From: Compostibacter hankyongensis | GTDB taxonomy: Bacteria > Bacteroidota > Bacteroidia > Chitinophagales > Chitinophagaceae | Assembly: GCF_039541075.1 (NCBI RefSeq) | Contig: NZ_BAABFN010000001.1 | Coordinates: 310,001 to 374,000 of the forward strand | Length of the DNA: 64,000 nucleotides | Direction: 5' to 3' | In this document: one piece after another, positions 24,781-34,309 of the stretch | How positions within the stretch are numbered: the first letter of the stretch is position 1 | How the letters are laid out: the number at the start of each line of letters is the position of its first letter | The notes under the pieces: model-generated | What the model was told of the DNA's origin: nothing | Database searches by the model: none | What the model saw: only the letters and a program-made list of their open reading frames with translations | Made by a program: the position numbers and the translations under genes

Positions 24781-24821
24781 AAAAAGGTCCTCCCGGGCAA
24801 AAGCGCAGGAGGACTTTTTTT
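24781..24821. terminator. Bidirectional intrinsic terminator between the OmpA lipoprotein gene and hemW
   Basis: The arms GTCCTCC and GGAGGAC flank a 14-base loop, with A-runs before and a run of seven T after. The A-run serves as the U-tract for leftward transcripts. It is about 60 bases past the lipoprotein stop and 77 bases past the hemW stop. Confidence 0.8.
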
Positions 24822-24872
24822 ATGCCGGAAATCTCCGGATCCACAAACCGGCCCTGGTCTCACCCGGATCTT

Positions 24873-24898
24873 AAATCCGAACCTCAAACCAGGAAACT
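24873..24898. repeat. Degenerate fragment related to the intergenic repeat family
   Basis: This AT-rich stretch containing AACCTCAAACC and GGAAAC resembles the right end of the repeat copies at 53.8 and 63.5 kb (with two small indels) and directly abuts the hemW stop codon. The match is short, so its membership is tentative. Confidence 0.35.
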
Positions 24899-26037
24899 TA
24901 ACAGAACAGATCTGCCGCTATGCCGTCGGCAAAGAGCCTGCCGCGGGGACTGAGCCGGAGACGGGCGCCTTCCTGCAGCATCCGGCCGTCGCGGAGAAAT
25001 CGGCCGCTTTCTTTTTCCAGCTTTTTGCGCTTTTCGGCGCCGAAACGGCCGGCCACCAGCTCAAGGTCGCAGCCTTCAAGCGTCCGCAGCGCCGTCATGA
25101 TGTATTCGTTGTATTGCTGATCCGGGGTGAGCACCTCCTGCTCACAGGGAATACGTCCTTCCCGGATACTTTTTATATACAGGGCCGTGTTGGCGATATT
25201 CCATTGCCGGGTATGGCCGTTAAAGGAATGGGCGGCGGGCCCCAGCCCCAGGTAGGGAACGCCCTGCCAGTAGCTGCTGTTGTGCCGGGCCCGGTGGCCG
25301 GGTTTTGCGAAGTTGGAGATCTCATAATGTTCATACCCCGCGTCTTCCAGCCAGGTTTCCAGCAGACCGGCCTGCCGGGCGGCTTTTCCCGGGTCCACGG
25401 GAGGATATTGCTTTCGCCGGATCATGCTGTCGAGCGCTGTATGCGGCTCTACCGTAAGGGCATAGCAGGAAAGATGGGGAAGCCCGAGGCCGAGCAGCTG
25501 TTCCACGTTGTGCCGCCACTGCCCGTCATCCAGCGTAGGCGTACCATAGATCAGGTCGGCAGACAGGTTGCTGAAGCCGTGCTGCTGCGCCAGCAGGATG
25601 CTTTGCAGGGCCTGCCGGCTGTCGTGCGCCCGGTGCATGCCCCGGAGATCATCCCCGGAAAAGCTCTGCACGCCTATGCTGAGCCGGCGGATGTCCAGCT
25701 GCTTCCAGGCCTGCAGCTTTTCTGCGTCTACATCGTCCGGATTGGCCTCGAGGGTGATCTCTGCATCGTGCTCAAATAGGAAGTATCGCCGCAGCTGTCC
25801 GAAGATAGCGGCCAGCTCCGCGGTGTCCAGCAGGGAAGGGGTGCCGCCGCCCAGGTAAAGCGTGGCCAGGGGATCCGGGTCCTGCCCTGCGGCGGTAAAA
25901 AAATCACCCTGCAGCCGGATCTCCTCCAGCAGCGCCTCCAGCCAGGCCGCGCGCTGCTGCTGCGAGGTGGAAAAGTAAAAATTGCAGTAGTGGCAGGCCT
26001 GCCTGCAAAAGGGGATATGGATATAGATGCCGGCCAT
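24898..26037 (-). CDS. hemW: Radical SAM haem chaperone HemW
   Basis: A 379-residue radical SAM protein related to HemN. It is best regarded as a haem-binding chaperone rather than a coproporphyrinogen oxidase, although often annotated as one. The iron-sulfur cysteines are C11, C15 and C18 in PFCRQACHYCNF (CxxxCxxC), followed by GGGTPSLL. The C-terminal HemN-like domain ends the protein. It is divergent from the DUF4271-hemD pair, so three genes linked to haem biology or its neighbourhood cluster here. Confidence 0.9.
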   Translation of the reverse strand: MAGIYIHIPFCRQACHYCNFYFSTSQQQRAAWLEALLEEIRLQGDFFTAAGQDPDPLATLYLGGGTPSLLDTAELAAIFGQLRRYFLFEHDAEITLEANPDDVDAEKLQAWKQLDIRRLSIGVQSFSGDDLRGMHRAHDSRQALQSILLAQQHGFSNLSADLIYGTPTLDDGQWRHNVEQLLGLGLPHLSCYALTVEPHTALDSMIRRKQYPPVDPGKAARQAGLLETWLEDAGYEHYEISNFAKPGHRARHNSSYWQGVPYLGLGPAAHSFNGHTRQWNIANTALYIKSIREGRIPCEQEVLTPDQQYNEYIMTALRTLEGCDLELVAGRFGAEKRKKLEKESGRFLRDGRMLQEGARLRLSPRGRLFADGIAADLFC

Positions 26038-26206
26038 GCGGCGAAGGTACTGATTCGGGTCTAAACGGAATTTTATATGCTAAAAAGATACCTTTGTGTT
26101 TGTGACAGGTAAAGCGATCCTGAACGTTGCCACTGCATCAGAACGTCGATAAGGAAGCACGCGGACAACACCGGACCGAAAAGAGCGTTTGCCTGTATAG
26201 TATCCC

Positions 26207-27316
26207 ATGAAGATCATCTTTTGCTATATTCTTTTTTGTTGCTGGCTGGGCAACGCATTTGCGCAGCAGGCAGATAGTCTGCGCCGGGACAGTGGGTCCC
26301 GGTCTGTACAGCATACGCAGCCGGCCGGGAAAACGTCATCCGTATCCCGGGGTGCATCCCCGCCATCCGGCCCGGCGCTGCACACGCAGCCGGCCAAGAC
26401 AGGGACCTCGGTGCTTCCGGCCGGCCGGACTGTTTCCTCCGGCGGGGCACACCGCCCTCCCGCACATGCAGCCGCAGATTCCCCGGCCACAATCCCCGCG
26501 GCGACTGCAGTTACGACCCCGTACCCTCCAGGCATTCCCTCGGTGGTGCCGGAGACGCCGCTCAGCTACCGGGGCTTCCTGCAGCAGGCGCTGGACAGCA
26601 ATGCGGTGTTCTCCGGCGGGAAGCACGCCGTGCTGATGCTCGACAAAGTGCGGCCCCGCCGCTCGGCGAGCGGACTTTTCTACATCGTCACGGGGGTGTT
26701 CCTGCTGCTGGGTATCATCCGCTTGGCCTTTGGCAAATACTTTTCCGACCTGTTCCGCGCTTTTTTGAACCCCACGCTCAGCCAGCGGCAGCTGAAGGAC
26801 CAGCTGTCGCAGACCCCTTTCCCGGCCTTTCTGCTCAACATCTTCTTCAGCGTATCGCTTGGCGTATACCTGTTCCTGATCCTGCAGCTGTATGATTATA
26901 TCGAGGTGGAACGTCCCCTGTACCTGGTGCCGGTGTTTATCGTGCTGGTAGCCGCCATTTACCTTATCAAATATCTCTTTCTGCGGCTCAGCGGCTGGCT
27001 CTTCGGCCTTCCCGAGCTGCTGGATGGTTATATCTTTACCATTTACCTCGTCCATAAGGTGCTGGGTGTGATCCTGCTCCCTTTCCTGTTGCTCCTCGCC
27101 TTCGGGGGACCGGAGCTGGCCCGTTCCGCATTATACATTTCACTTTGTTTAATAGTATTACTCGTTGGTTACCGGTACTTAAGGATATACAACGGCCTGC
27201 ATAATCACATTTATTTCAGCAAATTTCATTTTTTTCTTTACCTTTGCGCCTTCGAAATAGCTCCCGTCCTCATTGTAGGCAAAGGGGTGCTGATTTGGCT
27301 AAATGGCACCTCCTGA
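26207..27316 (+). CDS. DUF4271 family membrane protein
   Basis: A 369-residue protein. A signal-like N-terminus (ILFCCWLGNAFAQ) leads into about 100 residues rich in Pro, Ser, Thr and Ala. Then come about six hydrophobic segments from residue 160 on (FYIVTGVFLLLGIIRLAFGKYFSDLFRAFLNP; KLHFF-type C-terminal helix). The family is restricted to Bacteroidota and typically sits directly before the uroporphyrinogen-III synthase gene, as here (37 bases). Its function is unknown; the context suggests a link to the tetrapyrrole pathway or only shared transcription. Confidence 0.75.
   Translation: MKIIFCYILFCCWLGNAFAQQADSLRRDSGSRSVQHTQPAGKTSSVSRGASPPSGPALHTQPAKTGTSVLPAGRTVSSGGAHRPPAHAAADSPATIPAATAVTTPYPPGIPSVVPETPLSYRGFLQQALDSNAVFSGGKHAVLMLDKVRPRRSASGLFYIVTGVFLLLGIIRLAFGKYFSDLFRAFLNPTLSQRQLKDQLSQTPFPAFLLNIFFSVSLGVYLFLILQLYDYIEVERPLYLVPVFIVLVAAIYLIKYLFLRLSGWLFGLPELLDGYIFTIYLVHKVLGVILLPFLLLLAFGGPELARSALYISLCLIVLLVGYRYLRIYNGLHNHIYFSKFHFFLYLCAFEIAPVLIVGKGVLIWLNGTS
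27239..27246 (+). promoter_or_regulatory. Possible internal promoter for hemD
   Basis: TACCTTTG fits TAnnTTTG and lies within the last 80 bases of the DUF4271 coding region, 107 bases before the hemD ATG. It follows a T-rich stretch. It could let hemD be transcribed separately; coding constraint could also produce it by chance. Confidence 0.25.
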
Positions 27317-27353
27317 ACGGAGGTTCTGATCTGTTAACTCATTTGGAAAGCGT

Positions 27354-28133
27354 ATGACCAGTGCAGAGCAAAAAGAACCGGGGAAAAGGATCCGCTCTAT
27401 CCTGATCTCCCAGCCGAAGCCAGAGGCCGAAAAATCTCCTTATTTTGATCTGGCCAAAAAATTCAACGTGGAGCTGGTGTTTCACCCCTTTGTACGGGTG
27501 GAAGGGGTGTCCGCAAAAGAATTCCGCAAACAAAAAATCGATATCCAGTCCTATACGGCAGTAATCCTGACCAGCCGCAATGCGGTAGATCATTTTTTCC
27601 GTATCTGCGAAGAGATGAAGGTAAAGGTGTCGCAGGACTGTAAATACTTCTGCATTACAGAGGCCGTAGCCCTGTACCTGCAGAAATTTATCCTGTACCG
27701 CAAACGAAAGGTATTTTTTGGCGCCGACGGTTCCACAAAAGGGCTGCTCGATGTCGTGGCCAAGCACAAGGATGAAAAATTCCTGGTGCCCCGTTCGGAA
27801 ACAGGCAAGGAAGACATTCCCAAATGGCTGAAGGAAAATAAATGCGATTATGCCGCCGCCGTCCTGTACAGGACCGTCTGCAACGATATCAGCACCGTTA
27901 TGCAGGCCAAGCATGATATGATCGTCTTCTTTACGCCCACGGGGGTAAGGTCGCTGGTGGAGAACTTTCCGGACTTCAAGCAGAACGGCACCTTTATCGG
28001 CGCCTTTGGTCCCACGACCTCCAAGGCGGTGGAAGAGGCGGGGCTGCGGCTGGATGTGAAGGCGCCCATGCCCGAAGCTCCCTCCATGGTAGCCGTGCTG
28101 GAAAATTATCTCAGCGAGGTCAACAAAAAATAA
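27354..28133 (+). CDS. hemD: Uroporphyrinogen-III synthase
   Basis: Cyclises hydroxymethylbilane to uroporphyrinogen III in haem synthesis. The 259-residue protein has the two-lobed HemD layout: RSILISQPKPEAEKSPYFDLAKKFNVELVFHPFVRVEG at the start, VILTSRNAVDHFFRICEEM mid-way, and FFTPTGVRSLVENFPD plus GAFGPTTSKAVEEAGLRLDVKAP near the end. Family sequence conservation is low, but these blocks and the position after DUF4271 are characteristic of Bacteroidota. A strong terminator follows 38 bases downstream. Confidence 0.88.
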   Translation: MTSAEQKEPGKRIRSILISQPKPEAEKSPYFDLAKKFNVELVFHPFVRVEGVSAKEFRKQKIDIQSYTAVILTSRNAVDHFFRICEEMKVKVSQDCKYFCITEAVALYLQKFILYRKRKVFFGADGSTKGLLDVVAKHKDEKFLVPRSETGKEDIPKWLKENKCDYAAAVLYRTVCNDISTVMQAKHDMIVFFTPTGVRSLVENFPDFKQNGTFIGAFGPTTSKAVEEAGLRLDVKAPMPEAPSMVAVLENYLSEVNKK

Positions 28134-28171
28134 CATTCCCCTTCGGCGGAATTACGTTAAATTTATGCAGC

Positions 28172-28204
28172 AAAGGACAACCTTTAGAAGTTGTCCTTTT
28201 TTAT
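28172..28204 (+). terminator. Intrinsic terminator after hemD
   Basis: A perfect 10-base stem, AAAGGACAAC with GTTGTCCTTT, closes an 8-base loop and runs into a T-rich tail. It separates hemD from the YyaL-like gene, whose ATG follows only 4 bases after the tail. Confidence 0.9.
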
Positions 28205-28207
28205 TTT

Positions 28208-30256
28208 ATGAAAACGGCAAACCGTCTCATACACGAAAGCAGCCCTTACCTGCAGCAGCATGCCCGTAACCCGGTGGACTGGTATCCCTGGGGACCCGAG
28301 GCGCTGCAACGGGCAAAAGAGGAGGATAAGCCCATCCTGGTCAGCATCGGGTATGCCGCCTGTCACTGGTGCCACGTCATGGAGCGGGAAAGCTTTGAAG
28401 ACGAAGCTACCGCCCGGTTGATGAACGACCATTTTGTAAACATCAAGATAGACCGGGAAGAACGTCCCGACCTGGATCACATATACATGGATGCCGTGCA
28501 GGCGTTGACGGGCGCCGGCGGCTGGCCGCTGAATGTCTTCCTCACCCCTGCGGGAGCGCCTTTCTTCGGCGGCACCTATTTCCCTCCGGTAAACGCATAC
28601 GGCCGTGCCTCCTGGCGGGAGGTGCTGGCGGCTACGGCAGCCGCCTACCGGGACAAGCGGGAGGAGGTGCTGGAGCAGGCGCAGCAGCTGACCGGCTGGC
28701 TCCGGAATGCCGCCGCTGCCGGCGCCGGCGGCACCGAAATACCCTCCGGCATCCTGGACACCATGGCCCGGGAGCTGCTGAAGCAGGCCGATACCCGGGA
28801 AGGCGGTTTTGGCGCCGCTCCCAAGTTTCCCTCCACCATGGCCCTGCAATACCTGCTGCGGTACCATTCCGCCACGGGCAACGAAGCTGCGCTGGAACAG
28901 GTGCTGCTGAGCCTGGACAAGATGAGCGCAGGAGGACTGTACGACCAGGTCGGGGGCGGTTTTGCCCGCTATGCCACGGATGCCCGCTGGAAGGTGCCGC
29001 ATTTTGAGAAAATGCTGTACGACAATGCCCTGCTGGTAGAGACGCTGAGCGAAGCCTGTCAGCTGACCGGCAAAGAGGCCTATGCACGGACCCTGCGGCA
29101 GACCATGGACTATATCACCCGGGAGATGACGGGGCCGGACGGTGGGTTTTATGCTTCGCAGGATGCCGATTCGGAGGGAGAGGAAGGTAAGTATTACCTG
29201 TGGGATAAGGCGGAGATAGAAAAGGCGCTGGGCGCCGATGCCGCCTGGTTTTGCCGCCTCTTCCAGGTGACGGACGAAGGCAACTGGGAGGGCCGGAATA
29301 TTTTGTACCGGACGGTTTCCACAGCGGAATTTGCCCGTCAGCAGGGATGGCCGGAGCCGGAGCTGCTGGAACGGCTGGAAAAGGCCCTGGCGCAGCTGCT
29401 GGCCATCCGGCTGCAGCGGGAAAAGCCCCTGCTGGACAACAAGCAGCTGCTGGGCTGGAATGCACTGATGACGGCGGCCTGCTGTAAGGCCTATGCCGCA
29501 TTGGGAGAGGAAGCCTGGCTGCAGATGGCCCTCCGTAACGCCGCTTTTGTCCGGCAGCGCCTCCGCGATCCGGCGCAAACCGGAGCCCTGCTGCATAGCG
29601 ACAAAAGCCATAGTCCTCATCCGGCTTTCCTCGATGACTACGCATTTTATATCCGGGCCCTGCTTTTGCTGCAGGAGACTACCGGCGACACGACCTGCCT
29701 CGAAGAAGCCGCCGGCTATGCGGAGCATGTGCTGCAGCATTTCGGGGATGAGGAAGGACTTTACTTTTATTATACCGCGGAGGGGCAGCAGGACGTGATC
29801 GTCCGGAAAAAGGATCAGTATGACGGCCCCGTCCCTTCGGGCAACGCGGTGATGGCGGACAATCTGCTTCGGTTGGGATTGTTGCTGGAGCGGCCGGATT
29901 TCGGACAGCGTGCCCGGCGGATGCTGGAGGGGATGGCGCCGACCGTCATGCGCTACCCTTCTTCCTTCGGCGCCTGGGCCGGCGTGATCTGGTCGGTGGT
30001 GCAGGGCATCGCTGAGGTGGCGGTGGTGGGGCCGGCCTACCGGGAACGGCTGAAGGAAATCCTGCCGCGCTGGTTTCCCGCCCGGGTGATGATGGCCGCC
30101 GCGGGACCGGACGAGCGGTATCCGCTCCTGCGGGACCGGGAAGGACCGGGAACCCTGCTTTATCTTTGCCGCGACTACACCTGTCTGCAGCCGGTGAAGA
30201 CGGCGGCGGAACTGTGGGAGCTGCTGGAGCGGGGAAGATTTTTGGCAAAAGATTAA
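28208..30256 (+). CDS. YyaL/Spermatogenesis-associated protein 20-type thioredoxin-domain protein (DUF255)
   Basis: A 682-residue protein with an N-terminal thioredoxin-like DUF255 domain followed by a large (alpha/alpha)6-barrel-like region. The signature NPVDWYPWG and the CHWC redox motif at C52/C55 (GYAACHWCHVMERESFED) are present, as are GGWPLNVFLTP and GGTYFPP. The barrel region has YDQVGGGFARYATDARWKVPHFEKMLYDNA. Homologues occur in all domains of life; a firm biochemical role is not established. Full length and intact. Its start codon almost touches the hemD terminator. Confidence 0.9.
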   Translation: MKTANRLIHESSPYLQQHARNPVDWYPWGPEALQRAKEEDKPILVSIGYAACHWCHVMERESFEDEATARLMNDHFVNIKIDREERPDLDHIYMDAVQALTGAGGWPLNVFLTPAGAPFFGGTYFPPVNAYGRASWREVLAATAAAYRDKREEVLEQAQQLTGWLRNAAAAGAGGTEIPSGILDTMARELLKQADTREGGFGAAPKFPSTMALQYLLRYHSATGNEAALEQVLLSLDKMSAGGLYDQVGGGFARYATDARWKVPHFEKMLYDNALLVETLSEACQLTGKEAYARTLRQTMDYITREMTGPDGGFYASQDADSEGEEGKYYLWDKAEIEKALGADAAWFCRLFQVTDEGNWEGRNILYRTVSTAEFARQQGWPEPELLERLEKALAQLLAIRLQREKPLLDNKQLLGWNALMTAACCKAYAALGEEAWLQMALRNAAFVRQRLRDPAQTGALLHSDKSHSPHPAFLDDYAFYIRALLLLQETTGDTTCLEEAAGYAEHVLQHFGDEEGLYFYYTAEGQQDVIVRKKDQYDGPVPSGNAVMADNLLRLGLLLERPDFGQRARRMLEGMAPTVMRYPSSFGAWAGVIWSVVQGIAEVAVVGPAYRERLKEILPRWFPARVMMAAAGPDERYPLLRDREGPGTLLYLCRDYTCLQPVKTAAELWELLERGRFLAKD

Positions 30257-30353
30257 CAATAATGCTTTGATCCTTGCGTTTTAAGGAGTTACCATGACTT
30301 GTGCGACGATGTGAAAAACCTGTGCAAAAAATAGTAATCTTTAAAATAATAAT

Positions 30354-30361
30354 TACATTTG
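30354..30361 (+). promoter_or_regulatory. -7 promoter element before the gldKLMN cluster
   Basis: TACATTTG matches TAnnTTTG in an AT-rich stretch after the YyaL-like gene. It implies a leader of about 135 bases before the gldK ATG at 30503. Confidence 0.45.
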
Positions 30362-30502
30362 CTTCCTTGTGATCCTAAAAGAGCCTTTATGCAACCGGAT
30401 ATGCGCAATTATGCTCGCAGCGGTAGTAGGGAAAGAATATGGTTGCAAGCAGCTGCAAGGCGGGCAAGAGGATTGACCGCGGGGAGGTCAAATTACTTAT
30501 CC

Positions 30503-31777
30503 ATGAATTTCACTACATTCAGAAGCATACTTTTCCTCTCGACGGTGCTGTGGGTGACGAGCAGTTGCGGTAACCGCGGCGCCAAGGATGCGCAGGGGCA
30601 GCTTATCGGCGAGTCCAGACGTTCCAGCTACAAGCCGCCGGTACCCCGGGGAATGGTGTATATCCGTCCCGGTTTCTTCCATATGGGGCCGAGCGACGAG
30701 GATATCAGCTATGTGTTCACGGCCCGGAACAAGGCGGTGACCATCCCTGCTTTCTATATGGATGCTACTGAGATCACCAACAACGAATACCGCCAGTTTG
30801 TGGAGTGGGTGCAGGATTCCATCGCCCATAAGCTGCTGGGCCAGGTAAAGACCTCCGACGATCAGGAATATATAGACTGGTCCCAGAAGATCAACTACGG
30901 CGACCCGGCCACCCAGGAAAAGCTGGATGCCATGGTCTATACCCCGGAAGACCGCATCTGGGGCCGCAAGGATATCGATGTCCGCAAGCTGGTATACCAT
31001 TGGGAAAAATACGATCTCAAGGCTGCGGCCATGGACAAGGGCAAAAGCCCCCGTTCCGCCTTCATCGTGAAAAACGACGTGGCCATTTATCCCGATACCC
31101 TTTGCTGGATCAGGGATTTTTCCTACTCCTATAACGACCCGATGGCCAAGATGTATTTTTCGCATCCGGCTTTCGACAATTATCCCGTGGTGGGGGTCAA
31201 CTGGAAACAGGCATCCGCCTTCTGCCAGTGGCGTACCCGTCTCTGGAATGATTACAGGGCTTCCAAAAAGCAGCCCAGCGCGGGAGAATTCCGTCTGCCT
31301 ACCGAGGCGGAATGGGAATATGCCGCCCGGGGCGGCAGGGAGCAGGTGCCCTATCCCTGGGGCACGCCTTATCTGCGCAACAAGAAAGGCTGTCTGCTGG
31401 CTAACTTCAAACCCGGCCGGGGAGATTATACCGAAGACGGCGCGCTCTATCCGGTAAGGGCAGATGCTTACTGGCCCAACGACTGGGGTCTTTACAACGT
31501 ATCCGGCAATGTGGCGGAATGGACCTCCTCCGCCTATTATGAGGACGGCTACAGCTTTGCCATGGACTTCAGCCCGGATATTCAGGTAAATGCGGCGGAC
31601 AGCGCCGCTCCGCGGATGAAGCGTAAGGTGGTGCGCGGCGGCTCCTGGAAGGACATAGGCTATTTTCTGCAGACAGGCACACGCAGCTACGAATACCAGG
31701 ACACGTCCAAATCCTATATCGGGTTCCGCTGCGTAGCGGATTTCCTGGGCCGCTCCAAGAACGATTACGGGCGTTAA
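30503..31777 (+). CDS. gldK: Gliding motility/type IX secretion lipoprotein GldK
   Basis: Outer-membrane lipoprotein that with GldN forms the periplasmic ring of the type IX secretion system. I start at ATG 30503, giving 424 residues with a lipobox ending VTSSCGN (C22); the in-frame ATG at 30359 would hide this signal. The rest is a formylglycine-generating-enzyme-like (SUMF1) fold: GMVYIRPGFFHMGPSDED, FYMDATEITNNEYRQFVEW, FRLPTEAEWEYAARGG, GNVAEWTSSAY, and VRGGSWKDIGYFLQTGTR. It heads the gldK-gldL-gldM-gldN operon. Confidence 0.95.
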   Translation: MNFTTFRSILFLSTVLWVTSSCGNRGAKDAQGQLIGESRRSSYKPPVPRGMVYIRPGFFHMGPSDEDISYVFTARNKAVTIPAFYMDATEITNNEYRQFVEWVQDSIAHKLLGQVKTSDDQEYIDWSQKINYGDPATQEKLDAMVYTPEDRIWGRKDIDVRKLVYHWEKYDLKAAAMDKGKSPRSAFIVKNDVAIYPDTLCWIRDFSYSYNDPMAKMYFSHPAFDNYPVVGVNWKQASAFCQWRTRLWNDYRASKKQPSAGEFRLPTEAEWEYAARGGREQVPYPWGTPYLRNKKGCLLANFKPGRGDYTEDGALYPVRADAYWPNDWGLYNVSGNVAEWTSSAYYEDGYSFAMDFSPDIQVNAADSAAPRMKRKVVRGGSWKDIGYFLQTGTRSYEYQDTSKSYIGFRCVADFLGRSKNDYGR

Positions 31778-31851
31778 GCCTGGAAAAGGAGCATAAAAAG
31801 TACACACACGTCACTACAAAAACAGCAAATACTCAAAAGAACGGTTAAACC

Positions 31852-32682
31852 ATGGCTAATTTCTTCACAACCAAGAAAGGAAAAGATACGCTGAACGTTA
31901 TCTTCAGCGTGGGGGCGGCAGTCGTGATCTTCGGCGCACTCGCAAAAATAGAACACTGGGGCGGTCCGCTGAGCCATGCGCTGGAAGTGGGCATGCTCGT
32001 GGAAACGGTCGTGTTTCTGCTGATGGCGCTTATCCCGGCCGAAAAGGAATACCACTGGGACCGTTTTTTCCCCAACATCACCATGAGCCCGGAAGAGGAA
32101 AAATCCCGTACCGGACGTTTTGAGATGACTCCCTTTGCGCTGGGCGGCTCCCAGGGCAACCCCGCGCTGCAAAAGATGGATCGTATGCTTGAGGAGGCGG
32201 ATATTACCCCCGCCAACCTGCAGAAGCTGAGCGATAATTTCCAGCGTCTCGGCAATACCGTGGACAAGATGAGCGAGATATCCGACGTGGTGGCCGCTAC
32301 GGGCGACTACACCCAGCGTACCCGCGAGGCCACCGTAGCCCTTTCCAGTATGAAAGAGGCCTATGAGGCCGCCGGGTCTGCCGTGCAGAGCTTTAACAAC
32401 GCTTCGGGATCGGCCCAGACCTTTCATGAGCAGCTGCAGACCATGACGCAGAACCTGGCCTCGCTGAATGCCATTTACGAACTGGAATTACAGGATACCA
32501 ATAATCACCTGAAGGTGATGAACAAATTTTACAGCAGCCTTGCCGAAGCTTCCGAACGGATGACGGTCGGCGCCGAAGACGCCCGGAAAACCCAGGAGCA
32601 GATCGCCGTGCTGGCCCGGAACCTGTCTTCGCTGAACGCCATCTACGGAAATATGCTTTCTGCCATGCAGGGGAGCAGGTAA
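31852..32682 (+). CDS. gldL: Type IX secretion inner-membrane motor protein GldL
   Basis: A 276-residue protein that with GldM forms the proton-driven motor of type IX secretion and gliding. Two membrane helices lie near residues 13-33 (NVIFSVGAAVVIFGALAKIEHW) and 42-62 (LEVGMLVETVVFLLMALIPAEKEYHW). They include the glutamate (E49) embedded in helix 2. The long cytoplasmic C-terminal part is helical and repetitive (LSSMKEAYEAAGSAVQSF; LARNLSSLNAIYGNML). It lies 74 bases after gldK and 74 before gldM. Confidence 0.94.
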   Translation: MANFFTTKKGKDTLNVIFSVGAAVVIFGALAKIEHWGGPLSHALEVGMLVETVVFLLMALIPAEKEYHWDRFFPNITMSPEEEKSRTGRFEMTPFALGGSQGNPALQKMDRMLEEADITPANLQKLSDNFQRLGNTVDKMSEISDVVAATGDYTQRTREATVALSSMKEAYEAAGSAVQSFNNASGSAQTFHEQLQTMTQNLASLNAIYELELQDTNNHLKVMNKFYSSLAEASERMTVGAEDARKTQEQIAVLARNLSSLNAIYGNMLSAMQGSR

Positions 32683-32756
32683 TCCGCAATCGTAACCTGA
32701 ACGGATATCGACGAACTGAACGACAAAAATTCCAAGCGTAAAAAAGGTTAATACCG

Positions 32757-34289
32757 ATGGCATTACCCAAAGCACCCCGGCAAAAGATGATCAACCTGAT
32801 GTATATCGTGTTGACCGCTATGCTGGCATTGAATGTATCTGCGGAGATCCTGAATGCGTTTAAAACCGTGAACGAGAGTATCGGCAGGTCCAATACCTCC
32901 ATCACGGATAAAAACAATATTATTTATCAGCAGTTTGCCAAACAGATGGAGGTGGACCCCCAACGGACCGCCCCCCTTAAAAAGGCGGCTGAAACAGTGA
33001 AAAAGCAGAGCGCGGACATGTACAACTACATCGAAACCCTGAAGGAGGAGATCATCCGTGAAAGCGGGGGCCGCGATGCCGACAGCCAGATTGCCAAGAT
33101 CGACAACCTGGATGCCGCCTCCCGCGTTATGGAAAACCGGAAGCGGGGACCCGAGCTGCAGCGGAGGCTGGAGCAGTTCCGCGAAGCGCTGCTGAAGAAC
33201 TATACCGACCCGGCACAACGGCAGATGGCCGAAAAAACCTTTCCGCTGACCATCGAAATGCCGGCCAAGACCCAGAAAAAAACCTGGACCCAGGCCCATT
33301 TCGATATGGTACCCACCATCGCCGCCGTGACCATCCTGAGCAAGTTCCAGAACGACGTAAAGAATGCCGAGGCCCAGGTGATCGACGATCTGTACAAACG
33401 GATCAACGCCCAGCAGTTCACCTTCGACACCTATACGCCGCTGGTATCGGCCAGCTCCGGCTATGTCATGAACGGACAGGCCTATGAAGCCAAGATCATG
33501 CTGGGCGCCTACAGCTCTACGGTCAACCCCACCATTACGGTAAACGGGCAGCCGGTGCCGGTGGAAAACGGGGTGGGCACTTACAAGATAAACGCCTCCG
33601 GCATAGGAGAGCATACCTACAACGTGGCCGTGGCGCTGAAAGAGCAGAGCGGACAGGAAAAAACCTTTACCACCTCGGGCACCTATATGGTCGGCGCTTC
33701 CTCCGTATCGGTATCGGCCGATAAGATGAATGTGCTGATCGCCGGGCTCGATAATCCCGTATCCGTGGCTGCAGCGGGCGTGCAGGTGGAAAGCGTGAGC
33801 GCTTCCATCACCGGCGGCTCCCTCTCCAAGACCGGCGCGGGGCATTACGTGGCCCGGGTGCCGGCTTCGCTGATCGGCAAGAATGTGCAGATCAACGTTT
33901 CGGCCAATATCGGGGGGGCAACCAAAAATATGGGGGCGATGACCTTCCGGGTGGGCCGGCTTCCCGACCCCGTACCGGAAGTGGGAGGCAGCAACGGCGG
34001 ACAGATGAGCGCAGCCGCCTTCCGGGTACAGAAAGGCGTGGCCGCCACTTTAAAGGATTTTTATTTTGATGCCAAGTTTGTAGTCACCAGCTTCCGGATG
34101 GGCTTCAGTGGTACGGGATTCCCGGATTACCTGGAAAAAGTATCCGGCTCGGCCTATTTCACATCGGATATGCAGCAGCTGATGAGCCGCTGCCGCCCGG
34201 GCACACGGGTGTATATCGACGATATCCGGGCCAAGGGACCGGACGGGCTTACCCGTAAGCTGCCGAGCATCAATTTCAGACTGAACTGA
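32757..34289 (+). CDS. gldM: Type IX secretion motor protein GldM
   Basis: A 510-residue bitopic inner-membrane protein. A single N-terminal helix (MINLMYIVLTAMLALNVSAEIL, about residues 10-32) pairs with GldL; a helical domain then four periplasmic Ig-like domains span toward the outer-membrane ring. Visible features are the opening PKAPRQKMINLMYIVLTAML and the closing DIRAKGPDGLTRKLPSINFRLN, both typical of GldM/PorM. Domain order and length are standard. It transmits motor rotation to GldKN. Confidence 0.95.
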   Translation: MALPKAPRQKMINLMYIVLTAMLALNVSAEILNAFKTVNESIGRSNTSITDKNNIIYQQFAKQMEVDPQRTAPLKKAAETVKKQSADMYNYIETLKEEIIRESGGRDADSQIAKIDNLDAASRVMENRKRGPELQRRLEQFREALLKNYTDPAQRQMAEKTFPLTIEMPAKTQKKTWTQAHFDMVPTIAAVTILSKFQNDVKNAEAQVIDDLYKRINAQQFTFDTYTPLVSASSGYVMNGQAYEAKIMLGAYSSTVNPTITVNGQPVPVENGVGTYKINASGIGEHTYNVAVALKEQSGQEKTFTTSGTYMVGASSVSVSADKMNVLIAGLDNPVSVAAAGVQVESVSASITGGSLSKTGAGHYVARVPASLIGKNVQINVSANIGGATKNMGAMTFRVGRLPDPVPEVGGSNGGQMSAAAFRVQKGVAATLKDFYFDAKFVVTSFRMGFSGTGFPDYLEKVSGSAYFTSDMQQLMSRCRPGTRVYIDDIRAKGPDGLTRKLPSINFRLN

Positions 34290-34309
34290 GTGCTTTAAAA
34301 CCTGCAATC

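Noticed and set aside
28184..30259. Leftward open frame of 691 codons opposite the YyaL-like gene
   Set aside because: Antisense shadow of a well-conserved gene with clear motifs on the plus strand.
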